DNA of 64,000 nucleotides from assembly GCF_017358165.1 (NCBI RefSeq), contig NZ_CP071446.1, forward strand, positions 62,001 through 126,000, read 5' to 3'. Within the stretch, counting starts at the first letter, position 1; each line of letters begins with the position of its first letter. The translations under genes were made by a program, and so were the position numbers. Source of the stretch: Thermosipho ferrireducens. GTDB taxonomy: Bacteria > Thermotogota > Thermotogae > Thermotogales > Fervidobacteriaceae. Below, in pieces: positions 50,568 to 59,352 of the stretch. The notes below the pieces were generated by a model that was not told the origin of the DNA, did no database searches, and saw only the letters and a list, made by a program, of their open reading frames with translations.

Positions 50568-52481
50568 TTAAAATCGCACTGTTCCTATAATATCAAAATA
50601 GAGATTGTTTTGAATATCTGAAATATTTTCAATTCGAGTTTTCAGGGTAAATTCCACATCGTCTCCATAATATTTTCCATAAAATGCCACTTTATCAAGC
50701 AGCGTTGTTTTTGAATATTCAACACCAACCCCATAATAATCACCAATAACTAACTCTCCACCAAAAACATATGTCAGGTATTGCAAATTATATTCTGTGT
50801 GAAGACTCACACCACTATATGTAAAATTCAATTCCATATCTTCCCCATTATAAGATGAATTTATTGACCAATTAGTTGATGAAGCCTGAATGCTTGCATA
50901 GTATTTTCCAGAATCAATGTGATAACCAAAGACAGTCTGTAAATCAATTCCTATTTCAAAGTCTATTTTACCAACAATACTTTTACTCAATACATCGAAA
51001 TACTTATCCGCATAATAAACTGCAAAATTTTTGTACCCAAAACCGACAAAATACGGTAAATAAGCTGAAGAATAGCCAGCACCAACGTAAATATTGAAAT
51101 CTGATAAAGGTACTTTTAAAATTATTCCAGACTTTGAACCATCCATCGGCAAATCTACAGACTTGTTATAATGTGCCAGAAACTCATACATTTGCCCTTT
51201 AAAATCCACTATACCGTAATTTATATTCGCTCCACTATATTTAATGCTTACATCCACTTCCTCGTTAGGAACAAATTCAAGATATAACGCGTGTGAAACA
51301 GAAGAACCTGTAAGAATTTTGTTTGAGTCATATTTAAAGCTATGCTCGAATGTGTATTCACCTTTTACAGGCAACCCCCCAGATGTTTCCTGAACTTCTT
51401 CTATAGAAAGTTTTCCATCCTCGTTAACCAGCTTAAAAACCCCATTTTTGCCACCAAAACCGTCTGGTTTATATCCTGGGGCGTTCGGATCTTCCTGCCA
51501 GACCTGATTTCCCGCGACAATGAACACGTATTTATACTCGTATGTTCCAGGCGATAAATTCAAAGAGGCTACCCAATATCCATTTTCAAGACTCATTTTA
51601 ATATCAGTTGGGTTCCAGCTGTTAAAACTTCCGGCAAGATACGCTGCTTCTACCCCTTCCTTTTTTACTACAAAATACACTTTGCCATCAACTACGTTAA
51701 GTCCAGGGCTTAATGACAATTCTTTTTTCTTTTCTTCTTTTCCTGAAGTTCCCGGCACAGTTACATAAAGTTTTCCATCTTGTTCTACAACTTCAAATAC
51801 TCCGTTTTTCCCACCGAATCCGTCATCAACAAATGCAAAGGCATTTGGATCTGTAATCCATTCTTCCCCGTTTACAACGAATTTATACTCATAAATACCC
51901 GGTTCAAGTTCAAGAATAGCTTCCCACCAGCCATCTCCCATATCATAAAGCTCTGCCGCTTCAGAATCCCAACCATTGAAATCCCCGGCTATAGTTACAT
52001 ATTCCGCCTCAGGGTTGTAGTATCGAAGAACTACAAACCCTTCCTCATCGACAAATATTGTGTCTTCCCGATTTTTGTTAACTTCATATGTCGCCTTTTT
52101 CTGTGACGATTCATCTATAACACCGTTTTCAACTGGTAGTATTTTCCCATCTTCTGTTAAAATAAATGCACCGTTCTTCCCACCAAAACCATCATCTACG
52201 TAAGAAGGAGCTTTAGGATCTTCTTTCCAATCAGTTCCATTAATAACGTACTTGTACTGGTAAGTTCCCGGCTCCAATTGTAACTTTACAGTCCAGATTC
52301 CATTAATTTTTTCCATGGGAAGTGCACTGGAGTTCCAATTATTAAAATTCCCTGCAAGATATACCACATCACCGTCAGATTGAAACGTAAATACAACAAA
52401 TCCATTTTCATAGGTAACTGCCGAAAAACCATTTATTAAAAGCACAAATAATAAAGAAAAAAGCACTATAATTTTTCTCAT
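50568..52481 (-). CDS. Surface protein: three CBM48-like modules fused to a beta-barrel
   Basis: A 637-residue exported protein. A signal peptide (about 1-20) is followed by three glycogen-binding-type (CBM48/AMPK-GBD-like) modules at roughly 22-110, 145-240 and 265-360. Each has a GxFNxW start (AGNFNNW, AGDFNGW, AGSFNSW), an EPGTYxYKYV-like strand and the same DGFGGKNG end. From about 385 to the final TVRF the sequence looks like an outer-membrane barrel. It would hold starch-binding modules at the cell surface. It is the last gene of the starch operon. Confidence 0.85.
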   Translation of the reverse strand: MRKIIVLFSLLFVLLINGFSAVTYENGFVVFTFQSDGDVVYLAGNFNNWNSSALPMEKINGIWTVKLQLEPGTYQYKYVINGTDWKEDPKAPSYVDDGFGGKNGAFILTEDGKILPVENGVIDESSQKKATYEVNKNREDTIFVDEEGFVVLRYYNPEAEYVTIAGDFNGWDSEAAELYDMGDGWWEAILELEPGIYEYKFVVNGEEWITDPNAFAFVDDGFGGKNGVFEVVEQDGKLYVTVPGTSGKEEKKKELSLSPGLNVVDGKVYFVVKKEGVEAAYLAGSFNSWNPTDIKMSLENGYWVASLNLSPGTYEYKYVFIVAGNQVWQEDPNAPGYKPDGFGGKNGVFKLVNEDGKLSIEEVQETSGGLPVKGEYTFEHSFKYDSNKILTGSSVSHALYLEFVPNEEVDVSIKYSGANINYGIVDFKGQMYEFLAHYNKSVDLPMDGSKSGIILKVPLSDFNIYVGAGYSSAYLPYFVGFGYKNFAVYYADKYFDVLSKSIVGKIDFEIGIDLQTVFGYHIDSGKYYASIQASSTNWSINSSYNGEDMELNFTYSGVSLHTEYNLQYLTYVFGGELVIGDYYGVGVEYSKTTLLDKVAFYGKYYGDDVEFTLKTRIENISDIQNNLYFDIIGTVRF

Positions 52482-52497
52482 TCACAAGCACCTCCTA

Positions 52498-53709
52498 TTA
52501 CCACCAGGTATTAAACTCAATATTTACTACCTTCTTGAAATTATTGACATTATAAAAATCGTCATTCCCCACTTTAACTATCAACTCTCCACTGGAAAAT
52601 CCTGTAAACTTCAACTCTCCATAAAACGTATTTCTTGTTTCATAATAACCCACTATACGTTGAAACTTTGTAAATAATGTAATATTTCCTATTGACTTTG
52701 AAAGCTCTAAATAATACACATCTCCTATTGTTCTTACAGTGTTATGTGCAGGGTTTCCAAAAGTATATGAAAGTTTGCCATTAAACCCAAAAAGAGAATA
52801 ATTGGTTCCAAAAGTTACTGAAAATTCGCCCCATGTAGTTGGATTCGCAATGTCGTCAAATTCTATTCCCTTTTTAAACAAATTTATAAAAATGCTGTCA
52901 TTAGAAAAATCAACAAATATTTCTGTTCTTTTTATAAAATCATCCACAATTGTGTCTATATCAAAATGTGGTTTCAAAGCTACAGTAAAATTTCCCATCT
53001 TTGACCATATATCAAGGTTATGAGAACTTTCAAAACTTGTAGGGGAATATGGCATTTCAACATTATTCCCAAAAAACACATATTTTATTCCACTATTCCA
53101 ATTTTTCTCCACAATGCCTCCAAGAAATACCATTTTTTCAATAGAAAGATTTGAAAAATCGCTTAAAATCCCTGTCTGAACCACTTCGCCAATAACATTA
53201 AAATTTGAAAATTTTAAATAATAGTCCAGATAAAAGTCCCAGAGACTTCCTCTTTTACCAAAAAAAGTGCTAAAAGATGAACCTCTAAACTGCAAATAAC
53301 GTAAATCCAGCGTATTAAAAAGAACAACATTTAAACCCGAATAATTAAAATACACTCCATCCTGTCCAGAATCTACATAAGGATAATCTATAATATATAA
53401 AGACAACCAATCACCAGTTGAACCCTCCTTTTGGTTTTTAAAAATTGTTATTTTTGAGTCGTACTGACTTATTGCTATTTTTGCAGAATTTATTTGGTTG
53501 TCTTTTAAAGAAAAAGATAGATCATAATCTTTTTCGAATATGTTTCCACTAATCCAGAATTCATTCGTCCAATAATAAACAGGTGTAATCACCGGATAAT
53601 CATTGGTATAATCCAGTGTAAAAGTAACTTTCAACGAAAAGCTCGGCGAAAACGATGCCATAACAGTTAAAGAGACCAAAAAAATCGAAAAAAGCAAAAA
53701 CTTTTTCAC
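52498..53709 (-). CDS. Outer-membrane beta-barrel protein of the starch operon
   Basis: A 403-residue exported protein. A signal peptide (about 1-18) precedes a long series of amphipathic strands rich in Phe, Tyr, Asn and Asp, ending FNTWW. I recognise no family; it could be a porin-like channel or a glycan-binding barrel. It uses GTG at 53709 behind GAGGTGG and lies between the two-module lipoprotein and the CBM-barrel fusion, 9 and 16 bases from its neighbours. Maltodextrin uptake through the toga is a reasonable inference. Confidence 0.75.
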   Translation of the reverse strand: MKKFLLFSIFLVSLTVMASFSPSFSLKVTFTLDYTNDYPVITPVYYWTNEFWISGNIFEKDYDLSFSLKDNQINSAKIAISQYDSKITIFKNQKEGSTGDWLSLYIIDYPYVDSGQDGVYFNYSGLNVVLFNTLDLRYLQFRGSSFSTFFGKRGSLWDFYLDYYLKFSNFNVIGEVVQTGILSDFSNLSIEKMVFLGGIVEKNWNSGIKYVFFGNNVEMPYSPTSFESSHNLDIWSKMGNFTVALKPHFDIDTIVDDFIKRTEIFVDFSNDSIFINLFKKGIEFDDIANPTTWGEFSVTFGTNYSLFGFNGKLSYTFGNPAHNTVRTIGDVYYLELSKSIGNITLFTKFQRIVGYYETRNTFYGELKFTGFSSGELIVKVGNDDFYNVNNFKKVVNIEFNTWW

Positions 53710-53718
53710 ATTACCACC

Positions 53719-54408
53719 TCACTCGCTTTTAACGGTTAAAATACTAAACTCTGGATCATATTCAAATACAAGGGTTACTGTACCAGAAACAGTTGGTAAA
53801 AATACTCCATCCTGTTTTTCTCTTGCATTATAATTTTTCCCGTCAAACTGTTCTTCATATGGTAACCAGTTTGTACCTCTTGCTATTTTATACTTTATAG
53901 GGTCTTTACTTTCTGAAATGTAATATTCCACCGTGTAAACAAATTTCCCAGCCTGAAATGTCATTGCTTCATGAGCCCAATCATTAAAATCCCCTGCAAT
54001 ATACCACGTTCCTGATGCTTTTTCTGTATCACCAACACCTATTGCAAGTCCATCTCTCATAAGAATAGGACTTGCATAGATTGTAACTTTTGTCGCTGTT
54101 CCAAGATTTTCTTTCCAGATTGGAATTCCAGACGATATTTTTGAACCTGAAGAATCTTTGTAAATAAGTTTATACCACCCTATGTTTCCCGAAGATCCAG
54201 GCTCAAATGTTAATGAGGCTACAGGAAGTTCAAAAGTATAATAATTATCTTTATAGGTCATTTTATCATTCTCGGTAGGAGTCCAATTATTCCAGTCTCC
54301 CGCAAGATAAATTCCCTCTGGAAGAGTAAGATTTAAAATATTCATACAACCGGCAAATAACACAATTAATACAGGCAATAAGACAAAGATCAACCAAAAC
54401 CGTTTCAA
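53719..54408 (-). CDS. Lipoprotein with two starch-binding-like modules
   Basis: A 229-residue lipoprotein. The signal peptide ends in a lipobox (LFAGC), and two E-set/CBM48-like modules begin LAGDWNNWTP and IAGDFNDWAHEAM. The second contains YKIARGTNWLPYE. There is no catalytic domain. I choose TTG 54408, placed correctly after GGAGGTGAT, rather than GTG 54417 inside that site. It would tether starch-binding modules to a membrane, analogous to SusE/SusF though without detectable kinship beyond the module fold. Confidence 0.8.
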   Translation of the reverse strand: MKRFWLIFVLLPVLIVLFAGCMNILNLTLPEGIYLAGDWNNWTPTENDKMTYKDNYYTFELPVASLTFEPGSSGNIGWYKLIYKDSSGSKISSGIPIWKENLGTATKVTIYASPILMRDGLAIGVGDTEKASGTWYIAGDFNDWAHEAMTFQAGKFVYTVEYYISESKDPIKYKIARGTNWLPYEEQFDGKNYNAREKQDGVFLPTVSGTVTLVFEYDPEFSILTVKSE

Positions 54409-54438
54409 AACTATCACCTCCAGAAAATTCCAACAACA

Positions 54439-54460
54439 AGGGGACCATTATGGTCCCCCT
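54439..54460 (-). terminator. Attenuating hairpin between the two starch lipoprotein genes
   Basis: AGGGGACCA (54439-54447) pairs with TGGTCCCCC (54451-54459). On the minus strand it follows the lipoprotein gene at 54483 and is trailed by a weak U tail (TTGTTGTT), so it probably attenuates rather than stops transcription. Confidence 0.6.
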
Positions 54461-54482
54461 GTTTATAAAACCAAAAAACTTC

Positions 54483-55241
54483 TCACATATTTTCCCAGGA
54501 CAACACTTTTATAGTAACTGTAGCATCATTACTCAAAATCAATCCTCTGTTTCCTCTGTATCCTCCATCTTTATTTCCTTCAGGATAGCTCCAGTCGCTC
54601 CCCAATCTGAGTTTAAATTCATAATAAGTATTTGCTTCCAGTTGCTTTGTTATAGTCCACACATCTCCTTCTTTTGTCATATCTTCCCCATTCCATCCGT
54701 TCATACTTCCAGCCAACTGTACTATAGAACCATCTGGCGTAGTTGAAGGAACGTATGCAACAAACTTTACTGTTATTGCTGAAGTTGCAGGTGCTGTAGG
54801 TGCTGCTCCAGCCCAGTTCAATACAGCATCCTTTATAAATATCTTTGAAAATTCGTCCACATACATAAAACGATTGGCAATATCATTCGAACCATCTGCT
54901 TGTTTTTCAACATAAGCCCAATCTTTTCCCGCTAAATATTTGTATTCAAATTCTGCCCCACCTGTGACCGATGCAGCGGGAAGAATATCTGAGCCTACCG
55001 GAACTTCTCCAACTGCATACTTTTTCCCATCTTTTTCCACAACGTTAAGAGTTATCCATGGATTTGCCTTATTCCATCCATTCATACTACCAACAACAAA
55101 TATTTGCGTAGCTTCAGTTGTATCTGGTAAAAGCACCTCAAAAGCTATACCCGGTGTTACTGGTGGTACAACATTAAAACATCCAAAAAGAACAAAAACA
55201 AGAGCTAAAAGCGCAAAAGTAATAAGTAAACCTTTTTTCAT
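54483..55241 (-). CDS. Lipoprotein with starch-binding-like modules (SusE/F-like organisation)
   Basis: A 252-residue lipoprotein with lipobox LFGC. Two CBM20/48-like modules begin VVGSMNGWNKANPW (about 50) and LAGSMNGWNGEDM (about 175). The second contains NTYYEFKLRLGSDWSYPEGN and the end EGNKDGGYRGNRGLI. No enzyme motifs are present. It follows the amylase gene and precedes the attenuating hairpin, suggesting higher expression than the genes after it. Candidate operators lie upstream at 55299 and 55359. Confidence 0.82.
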   Translation of the reverse strand: MKKGLLITFALLALVFVLFGCFNVVPPVTPGIAFEVLLPDTTEATQIFVVGSMNGWNKANPWITLNVVEKDGKKYAVGEVPVGSDILPAASVTGGAEFEYKYLAGKDWAYVEKQADGSNDIANRFMYVDEFSKIFIKDAVLNWAGAAPTAPATSAITVKFVAYVPSTTPDGSIVQLAGSMNGWNGEDMTKEGDVWTITKQLEANTYYEFKLRLGSDWSYPEGNKDGGYRGNRGLILSNDATVTIKVLSWENM

Positions 55242-55298
55242 AATACCTACCTCCCTCCTCAGTAATGAAAAATTAATTTTAATTAATTACAAACCTAT

Positions 55299-55370
55299 TG
55301 GAATTACTTCCACTTAGCAATTTTATCAAAAACAAATAAATTATTTTTAAATCCATTATGGAACGTTCCA
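55299..55370 (-). promoter_or_regulatory. Two candidate sugar-regulator operators
   Basis: TGGAATTACTTCCA (55299-55312) has the form TGGAA-N4-TTCCA, as does the site before the amylase gene. TGGAACGTTCCA (55359-55370) is a perfect 12-bp palindrome with a central CG, like LacI/GalR operators. They lie in the gap between amylase and the following lipoprotein gene. Confidence 0.55.
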
Positions 55371-55379
55371 ATTCACTCT

Positions 55380-56987
55380 TCATTTCAAACGTATGATTAT
55401 AACTTCTCGTGGATTAACCAGTTTGATTCCACTAATTTCTTCACGTAATTCTTCCCAGGTGAAATTCTGCAAGGTTGCTTTAAAAACGAGGGATGAACCT
55501 ACTGGAAATTCAAAATATTCAGCACTTGTACTGGAAGGATTTATAACAACCAGAAATTTTTCATTTTCAAAAATTCTCCTATATACGATCAAATTTTTCT
55601 TATCAGCTATTATTTCCATATCACCTATTGAAAAAGCCTTATACCTTTTTCGCAAATTGATTAAAGTTTTTATATAATTCAACATACTATAAGTTTCACT
55701 TTCTTGCTCCTCAACAGAAACTCCATCATATGGATCATCATAAATACAGCCATCTACATTTGCATTTCCAAATGAAATTTTTTTATCAGAATACAGCCAC
55801 TTTGTCCACTTTGTTTGACCTTTGCCTGTGCCAGACGCATACCATTGAAAAGGTTCTCGTAATGGTTCATCATACACAGGGCCAAACCATTTGAAACCTG
55901 GTGTGCCAAGTTCATCGCCGTAATATAAAACCGGAGTTCCACTTATTGTCAAAAGGAGTGTATGCCACAATGCAGATTGTTTCAAAGAATCATCTGGTTT
56001 ATCAAAATCTTTATAATACTCCTGGAATACGCTTAATATCCTATTTAAGTCATGATTTCCAAGGAAAGGTACATTATTTCTTCCATTTGTCCAGCTTAAA
56101 CTCATTTTCAATAAACTATCCGCACCCTCATAATTGGAAACAACCATATTTCTAAAAACAAAATTAAACACAGGGATTGGAAATTTTTCAAGCTGTAGAG
56201 CATCCCCTGAAAAAACTTCACCAACTAAACCTGCATCTTTTTTTATGGAAAAAACGTAATTCCTGAACCATTTCCAATATTCTGCACTCTGCTCTATTCC
56301 ATCATCCCAGGTCCATCCGTAAATATGCTTGGCAGCATCCAATCTAAATCCATCAATTCCTTTATTCAACCAGAATTTAACTATCTTTTTAATCTCGTTT
56401 CTCAAATAGGGGTTATCATGATTTAAATCGGGCATCGAAGGTCCAAATAAACCAAAATACCATACCTTTTGCCCTTTGCTGTTAAACTTGTAATGCCAAT
56501 TGGCTTTCCCGGAATGATCTTCAAGGCTCATAAAATACCAATTCCAGTACGGAGAAGAATCTAAATTTTCTATAGCATCTAAAAACCAGGGATGTTTATC
56601 AGATGTATGATTTATTACTAAATCCATTATGATCTTTATTCCGTTTTCATGTAAAATTCCGATCATTTTTTCAAAATCTTCCATTGTTCCATAATCTTTT
56701 TCAACTGTATAATAATCCACCACATCATAACCATGATAAGAAATTGCTTCATTAAAAGGCATCAACCACACTGCATCAATTCCAAGTTCCACAAGATAAT
56801 CAACTTTCCTTGCAATTCCTGAAAAGTCGCCTATACCATCCCCATTAGAATCATAAAAAGAACGCACGAAAATTTCATAAATAACATTTGAAGTATTACT
56901 TTCAAATGCAAAATTCAAAACACAACCTGGCAGTAAAAATAAAAAAAAGAATATTATGAAATAAAAAAGATATTTTGTCTTCGACAT
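55380..56987 (-). CDS. Alpha-amylase family glycosidase (GH13), lipoprotein
   Basis: A 535-residue GH13 enzyme with a lipoprotein signal (FLLPGC). The conserved regions are DLVINHTS, GFRLDAAKH (nucleophile Asp), GLVGEVF (acid/base Glu) and FLGNHDLNR (transition-state Asp), and a C-terminal beta-sandwich ends the protein. It should cleave alpha-1,4 glucan outside the cytoplasmic membrane, as AmyA of Thermotoga maritima, also a lipoprotein, does. ATG 56987 follows AGGTGGGGA. It is first in the starch locus, with an operator-like palindrome upstream. Confidence 0.93.
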   Translation of the reverse strand: MSKTKYLFYFIIFFFLFLLPGCVLNFAFESNTSNVIYEIFVRSFYDSNGDGIGDFSGIARKVDYLVELGIDAVWLMPFNEAISYHGYDVVDYYTVEKDYGTMEDFEKMIGILHENGIKIIMDLVINHTSDKHPWFLDAIENLDSSPYWNWYFMSLEDHSGKANWHYKFNSKGQKVWYFGLFGPSMPDLNHDNPYLRNEIKKIVKFWLNKGIDGFRLDAAKHIYGWTWDDGIEQSAEYWKWFRNYVFSIKKDAGLVGEVFSGDALQLEKFPIPVFNFVFRNMVVSNYEGADSLLKMSLSWTNGRNNVPFLGNHDLNRILSVFQEYYKDFDKPDDSLKQSALWHTLLLTISGTPVLYYGDELGTPGFKWFGPVYDEPLREPFQWYASGTGKGQTKWTKWLYSDKKISFGNANVDGCIYDDPYDGVSVEEQESETYSMLNYIKTLINLRKRYKAFSIGDMEIIADKKNLIVYRRIFENEKFLVVINPSSTSAEYFEFPVGSSLVFKATLQNFTWEELREEISGIKLVNPREVIIIRLK

Positions 56988-57061
56988 ACAAATCCCCACC
57001 TGTTATTTTAAAAAAATATCGTTTTTATATTTTAACTCTTTTCAATCCCATTTTATCTCTT

Positions 57062-57081
57062 TTATGGAAAGTGTTCCATAA
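57062..57081 (-). promoter_or_regulatory. Operator-like palindrome upstream of the amylase gene
   Basis: TTATGGAA-AGTG-TTCCATAA, perfect 8-bp arms with a 4-bp spacer, lies 75 bases before the amylase start. Its TGGAA-N4-TTCCA core recurs at 55299. Confidence 0.65.
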
Positions 57082-57102
57082 ATAATTACCTAAATTAAAA
57101 AA

Positions 57103-57437
57103 ATGACCTTAATTAAAAAAATGACCTTTGATGTCTCAGCAGACGTTTTGTTTAAGTATAATACGAAAGAAACAACGTTCCAAGAACTTGAACCTGGTGA
57201 TCTGATATTTTACGATTTAGAAAATGATGGAGTAATAGACCATGTAGCATTGTTTGTAAAAAAAGATGAACAAGGAGTATGGATATGGGATGCCGTTGAT
57301 AATGTAGATGGAAAACAAACAAACAAATAAATAAAGTATCACTTCGGATTGCCCACGAACTTCCTATGCGACACCCTAAATACGGAAAACCACCAAAAAT
57401 TATCATTCCTCTGTTAGCTTTTATTCGTTACCTATAA
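57103..57437 (+). pseudogene. NlpC/P60-like hydrolase remnant, frameshifted
   Basis: A 75-codon open frame carries the conserved half of an NlpC/P60-type peptidase (ELEPGDLIFYDLENDGVIDH, then VALFVKKDEQGVWIWDA) and stops at 57330. Shifting frame near 57310 continues the protein plausibly (KVSLRIAHELPMRHPKYG) to a stop at 57437. The N-terminal half with the catalytic cysteine is missing. The start shows a short duplicated ATGACCTTAATTAAAAAA-type sequence. I judge it a decayed fragment. Confidence 0.65.
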
Positions 57438-57458
57438 TAGGAGATATGACAGCCAAAT

Positions 57459-57488
57459 CGCTGGTTCATCCAGCCGCTTTTTGTTTTT
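57459..57488 (+). terminator. Likely terminator after the NlpC/P60 remnant
   Basis: GCTGG (57460-57464) pairs with CCAGC (57470-57474), followed by CGCTTTTTGTTTTT. The stem is short but the T-run is strong. Confidence 0.55.
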
Positions 57489-57574
57489 AATCATCATTCA
57501 AATGAAAGTGTTTTTGTTGCAAATTTTCAGGACAGGAAAAGATATGAACTTATGAGAAAAATAGTGAAATCAAA

Positions 57575-57609
57575 ATAAAAAGCGGAGTAGTTTTTATATA
57601 CTACTCCGC
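57575..57609 (-). terminator. Terminator of the tRNA operon
   Basis: GCGGAGTAG (57582-57590) pairs with CTACTCCGC (57601-57609). On the minus strand it is followed by TTTTTATTTTG, just after tRNA-fMet. Confidence 0.85.
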
Positions 57610-57615
57610 CACTTC

Positions 57616-57692
<77 letters not shown>

Positions 57693-57734
57693 ACGTCTAA
57701 TATATATTATATCACATCTCTATTCTTTTTCAAG

Positions 57735-57824
57735 TGGTGCCGGGGATCGGACTCGAACCGACACGGGGGTGTAACCCCCAGCGGATTTTAAGTCCGCTGC
57801 GTCTCCCAATTCCGCCACCCCGGC
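57735..57824 (-). tRNA. tRNA-Leu (anticodon TAA)
   Basis: A class II tRNA of 90 bases. The acceptor is GCCGGGG/CCCCGGC, the anticodon stem GCGGA/TCCGC with loop CTTAAAA, and a long variable arm (GGGGGTTACACCCCC) and T arm GTCGG-TTCGAGT-CCGAT follow. The CCA end is encoded. It is cotranscribed with tRNA-fMet. Confidence 0.95.
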
Positions 57825-57836
57825 GTACCATAAACG

Positions 57837-57865
57837 ATTTTATCATAAACTCTTTGTCTGGTCAA
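57837..57865 (-). promoter_or_regulatory. tRNA operon promoter
   Basis: On the minus strand TTGACC (57860-57865), a 17-bp spacer and TAAAAT (57837-57842), 12 bases ahead of tRNA-Leu. Confidence 0.75.
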
Positions 57866-57916
57866 TATCAAAAGGCGGGTCTGTTTCAAAAATAGGAAGG
57901 AAAGGTATAGAAAAAA

Positions 57917-57946
57917 AGCAAGGGAGATGTTATAATCTCCCTTGCT
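57917..57946 (+). promoter_or_regulatory. Hairpin at the transposase start
   Basis: AGCAAGGGAGA (57917-57927) pairs with TCTCCCTTGCT (57936-57946), ending one base before the transposase ATG at 57947. Such a stem can block translation of read-through transcripts, as known for several IS families. Confidence 0.6.
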
Positions 57947-58576
57947 ATGAGAAGAAGAAACATAAAGAAGATATTCAAACTTATCCAAAAATTCTACAAA
58001 AATATTTTACCACAACTTCCCCAAAAATCTACCAATAGGGGGAGGCCTAGGAAATATTCAGATGTATTAATACTTTCATTAGCAGTTCTTAAAGAACTGT
58101 TGGGACTTTCATTCAGAGAGACATTAGAAATAGGTACAATTTACTTTAACAAAGTTCCATCACTCAGGGACTTTCATTACAGAGTTCTTCAGTTAGAAGA
58201 GATTATAAAACATCTTATAAACTTCATACACAACACACTTCAGTGTGAGATAGAGAGTATTATAGTAGACGGTACAGGAATAGGGTTTACAAAACATACT
58301 ACCTTGAACTGGATGAGAGGCACATATGTACGACAGATAAAGAACCACGTTAGATGTGAAGTAGTGTTAACAAAAGGAAAATACAAACTTTTTCAGTATG
58401 TGGAAGTGGGAAAAGCTTATTCAAGTGAAATAAAACTTCTAAAAAAACTATTGAAAAAGATAGAACTCAAGAGAAAGAAATTCATAGCAGACAAGCGAGG
58501 CTTGTCAAAAAAATTGTGTCTTGTTAACATACCTGAGATTAAAAAAACCGTAAAATTTCGTATTACATACCTTTGA
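57947..58576 (+). pseudogene. Truncated DDE transposase (IS4/IS5-like)
   Basis: A 209-residue reading frame. It has a basic N-terminus with GRPRKYSDVLILSLAVLKEL, then IIVDGTGIGFTKHTTLNWM carrying the first catalytic Asp, and KKFIADKRG at the second Asp. Past residue about 190 the sequence no longer looks like a transposase, and the third acidic residue is lost. No ribosome site precedes the ATG, which abuts the hairpin. It is almost certainly inactive. Confidence 0.7.
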
Positions 58577-59333
58577 CTTTTGGTATAAGATTTTTTCATT
58601 TTTTAACAATTCCTGTATCAAAAACATTTTCAACTTCAGCATTTCAATAAGTTGAAAATATTGTCTTTTTCTGTATCTTTCATTTTTTAGCATGCTATTT
58701 ATACTCTTCACAACATTTGTTGTATATAACTCCTCATTTCATTCAAATATTTCAGAAATGCTACATACTTTTTTTACATAATCCAAAAGTTTTTCATGAA
58801 TCCCTGATATTTTTTGCAACTTTAGCTTGTTTCCCGAACTGTTAAAATCCTGTTCCGTAAATAGACTGTATCTTTATTTGTTTTTGTTCCATCTTAAACC
58901 GTATTGTTTTTTTTATACTTGTTAGTTTTTCCTTTGTGTGCAGAAACTTTAATATTTCAAGTACATCCATGATTTGTGTAGAGGAATATCCATTTAAAAC
59001 TAATGCCATAACAAATTGTGTGTGTTCGGTTGTATTCTGTTCTCATCGTTCAGATAGAACAGATAATATAAATTATCCGCTTTTTTGTGCGTGAAATATC
59101 AAGACTGTACGTTATATTCGCAGAATTAACTGCGCTTGCGTAAAAACTGTTACTTTTGTTCTCCACGCAATGCTAAAAAAAACGACATTACCTCCACATC
59201 CTTCAAATACTGTTTTTATTACACCCTTCATTTTTTGTAAAATTTCTTGCATATGATGTATATGTAATATCTTTTTTTACCCAGTCTTGTATTGTATTAC
59301 ATTACATATTTTAAACTTGTTTTTCTTCCATAA
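58577..59333 (-). pseudogene. Decayed second transposase (Mutator/IS256-like fragments)
   Basis: Six-frame reading shows only fragments, all on the minus strand. Near the left is TTNVVKSINSMLKNERYRKR, like the TTNAIExLN element near the C-terminus of Mutator-type transposases. Further upstream are FVMALVLNGYSSTQIMDVLE, like their N-terminal helix-turn-helix, and MQEILQKMKGVIKTVFEGCG. Stops and shifts interrupt it throughout. Family assignment is tentative; the left end overlaps the tail of the plus-strand transposase. Confidence 0.45.
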
Positions 59334-59352
59334 TATTTTTGAAACAGAACCG

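Larger units (their letters stand above)
57876..59352. mobile_element. Degenerate, chimeric insertion sequence with terminal inverted repeats
   Basis: The ends match in inverse orientation at 18 of 19 positions: CGGGTCTGTTTCAAAAATA (57876-57894) against the complement of 59334-59352. The left half encodes the front of a DDE transposase on the plus strand; the right half holds decayed transposase sequence on the minus strand. No target duplication is visible. It lies directly upstream of the tRNA promoter. Confidence 0.7.
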
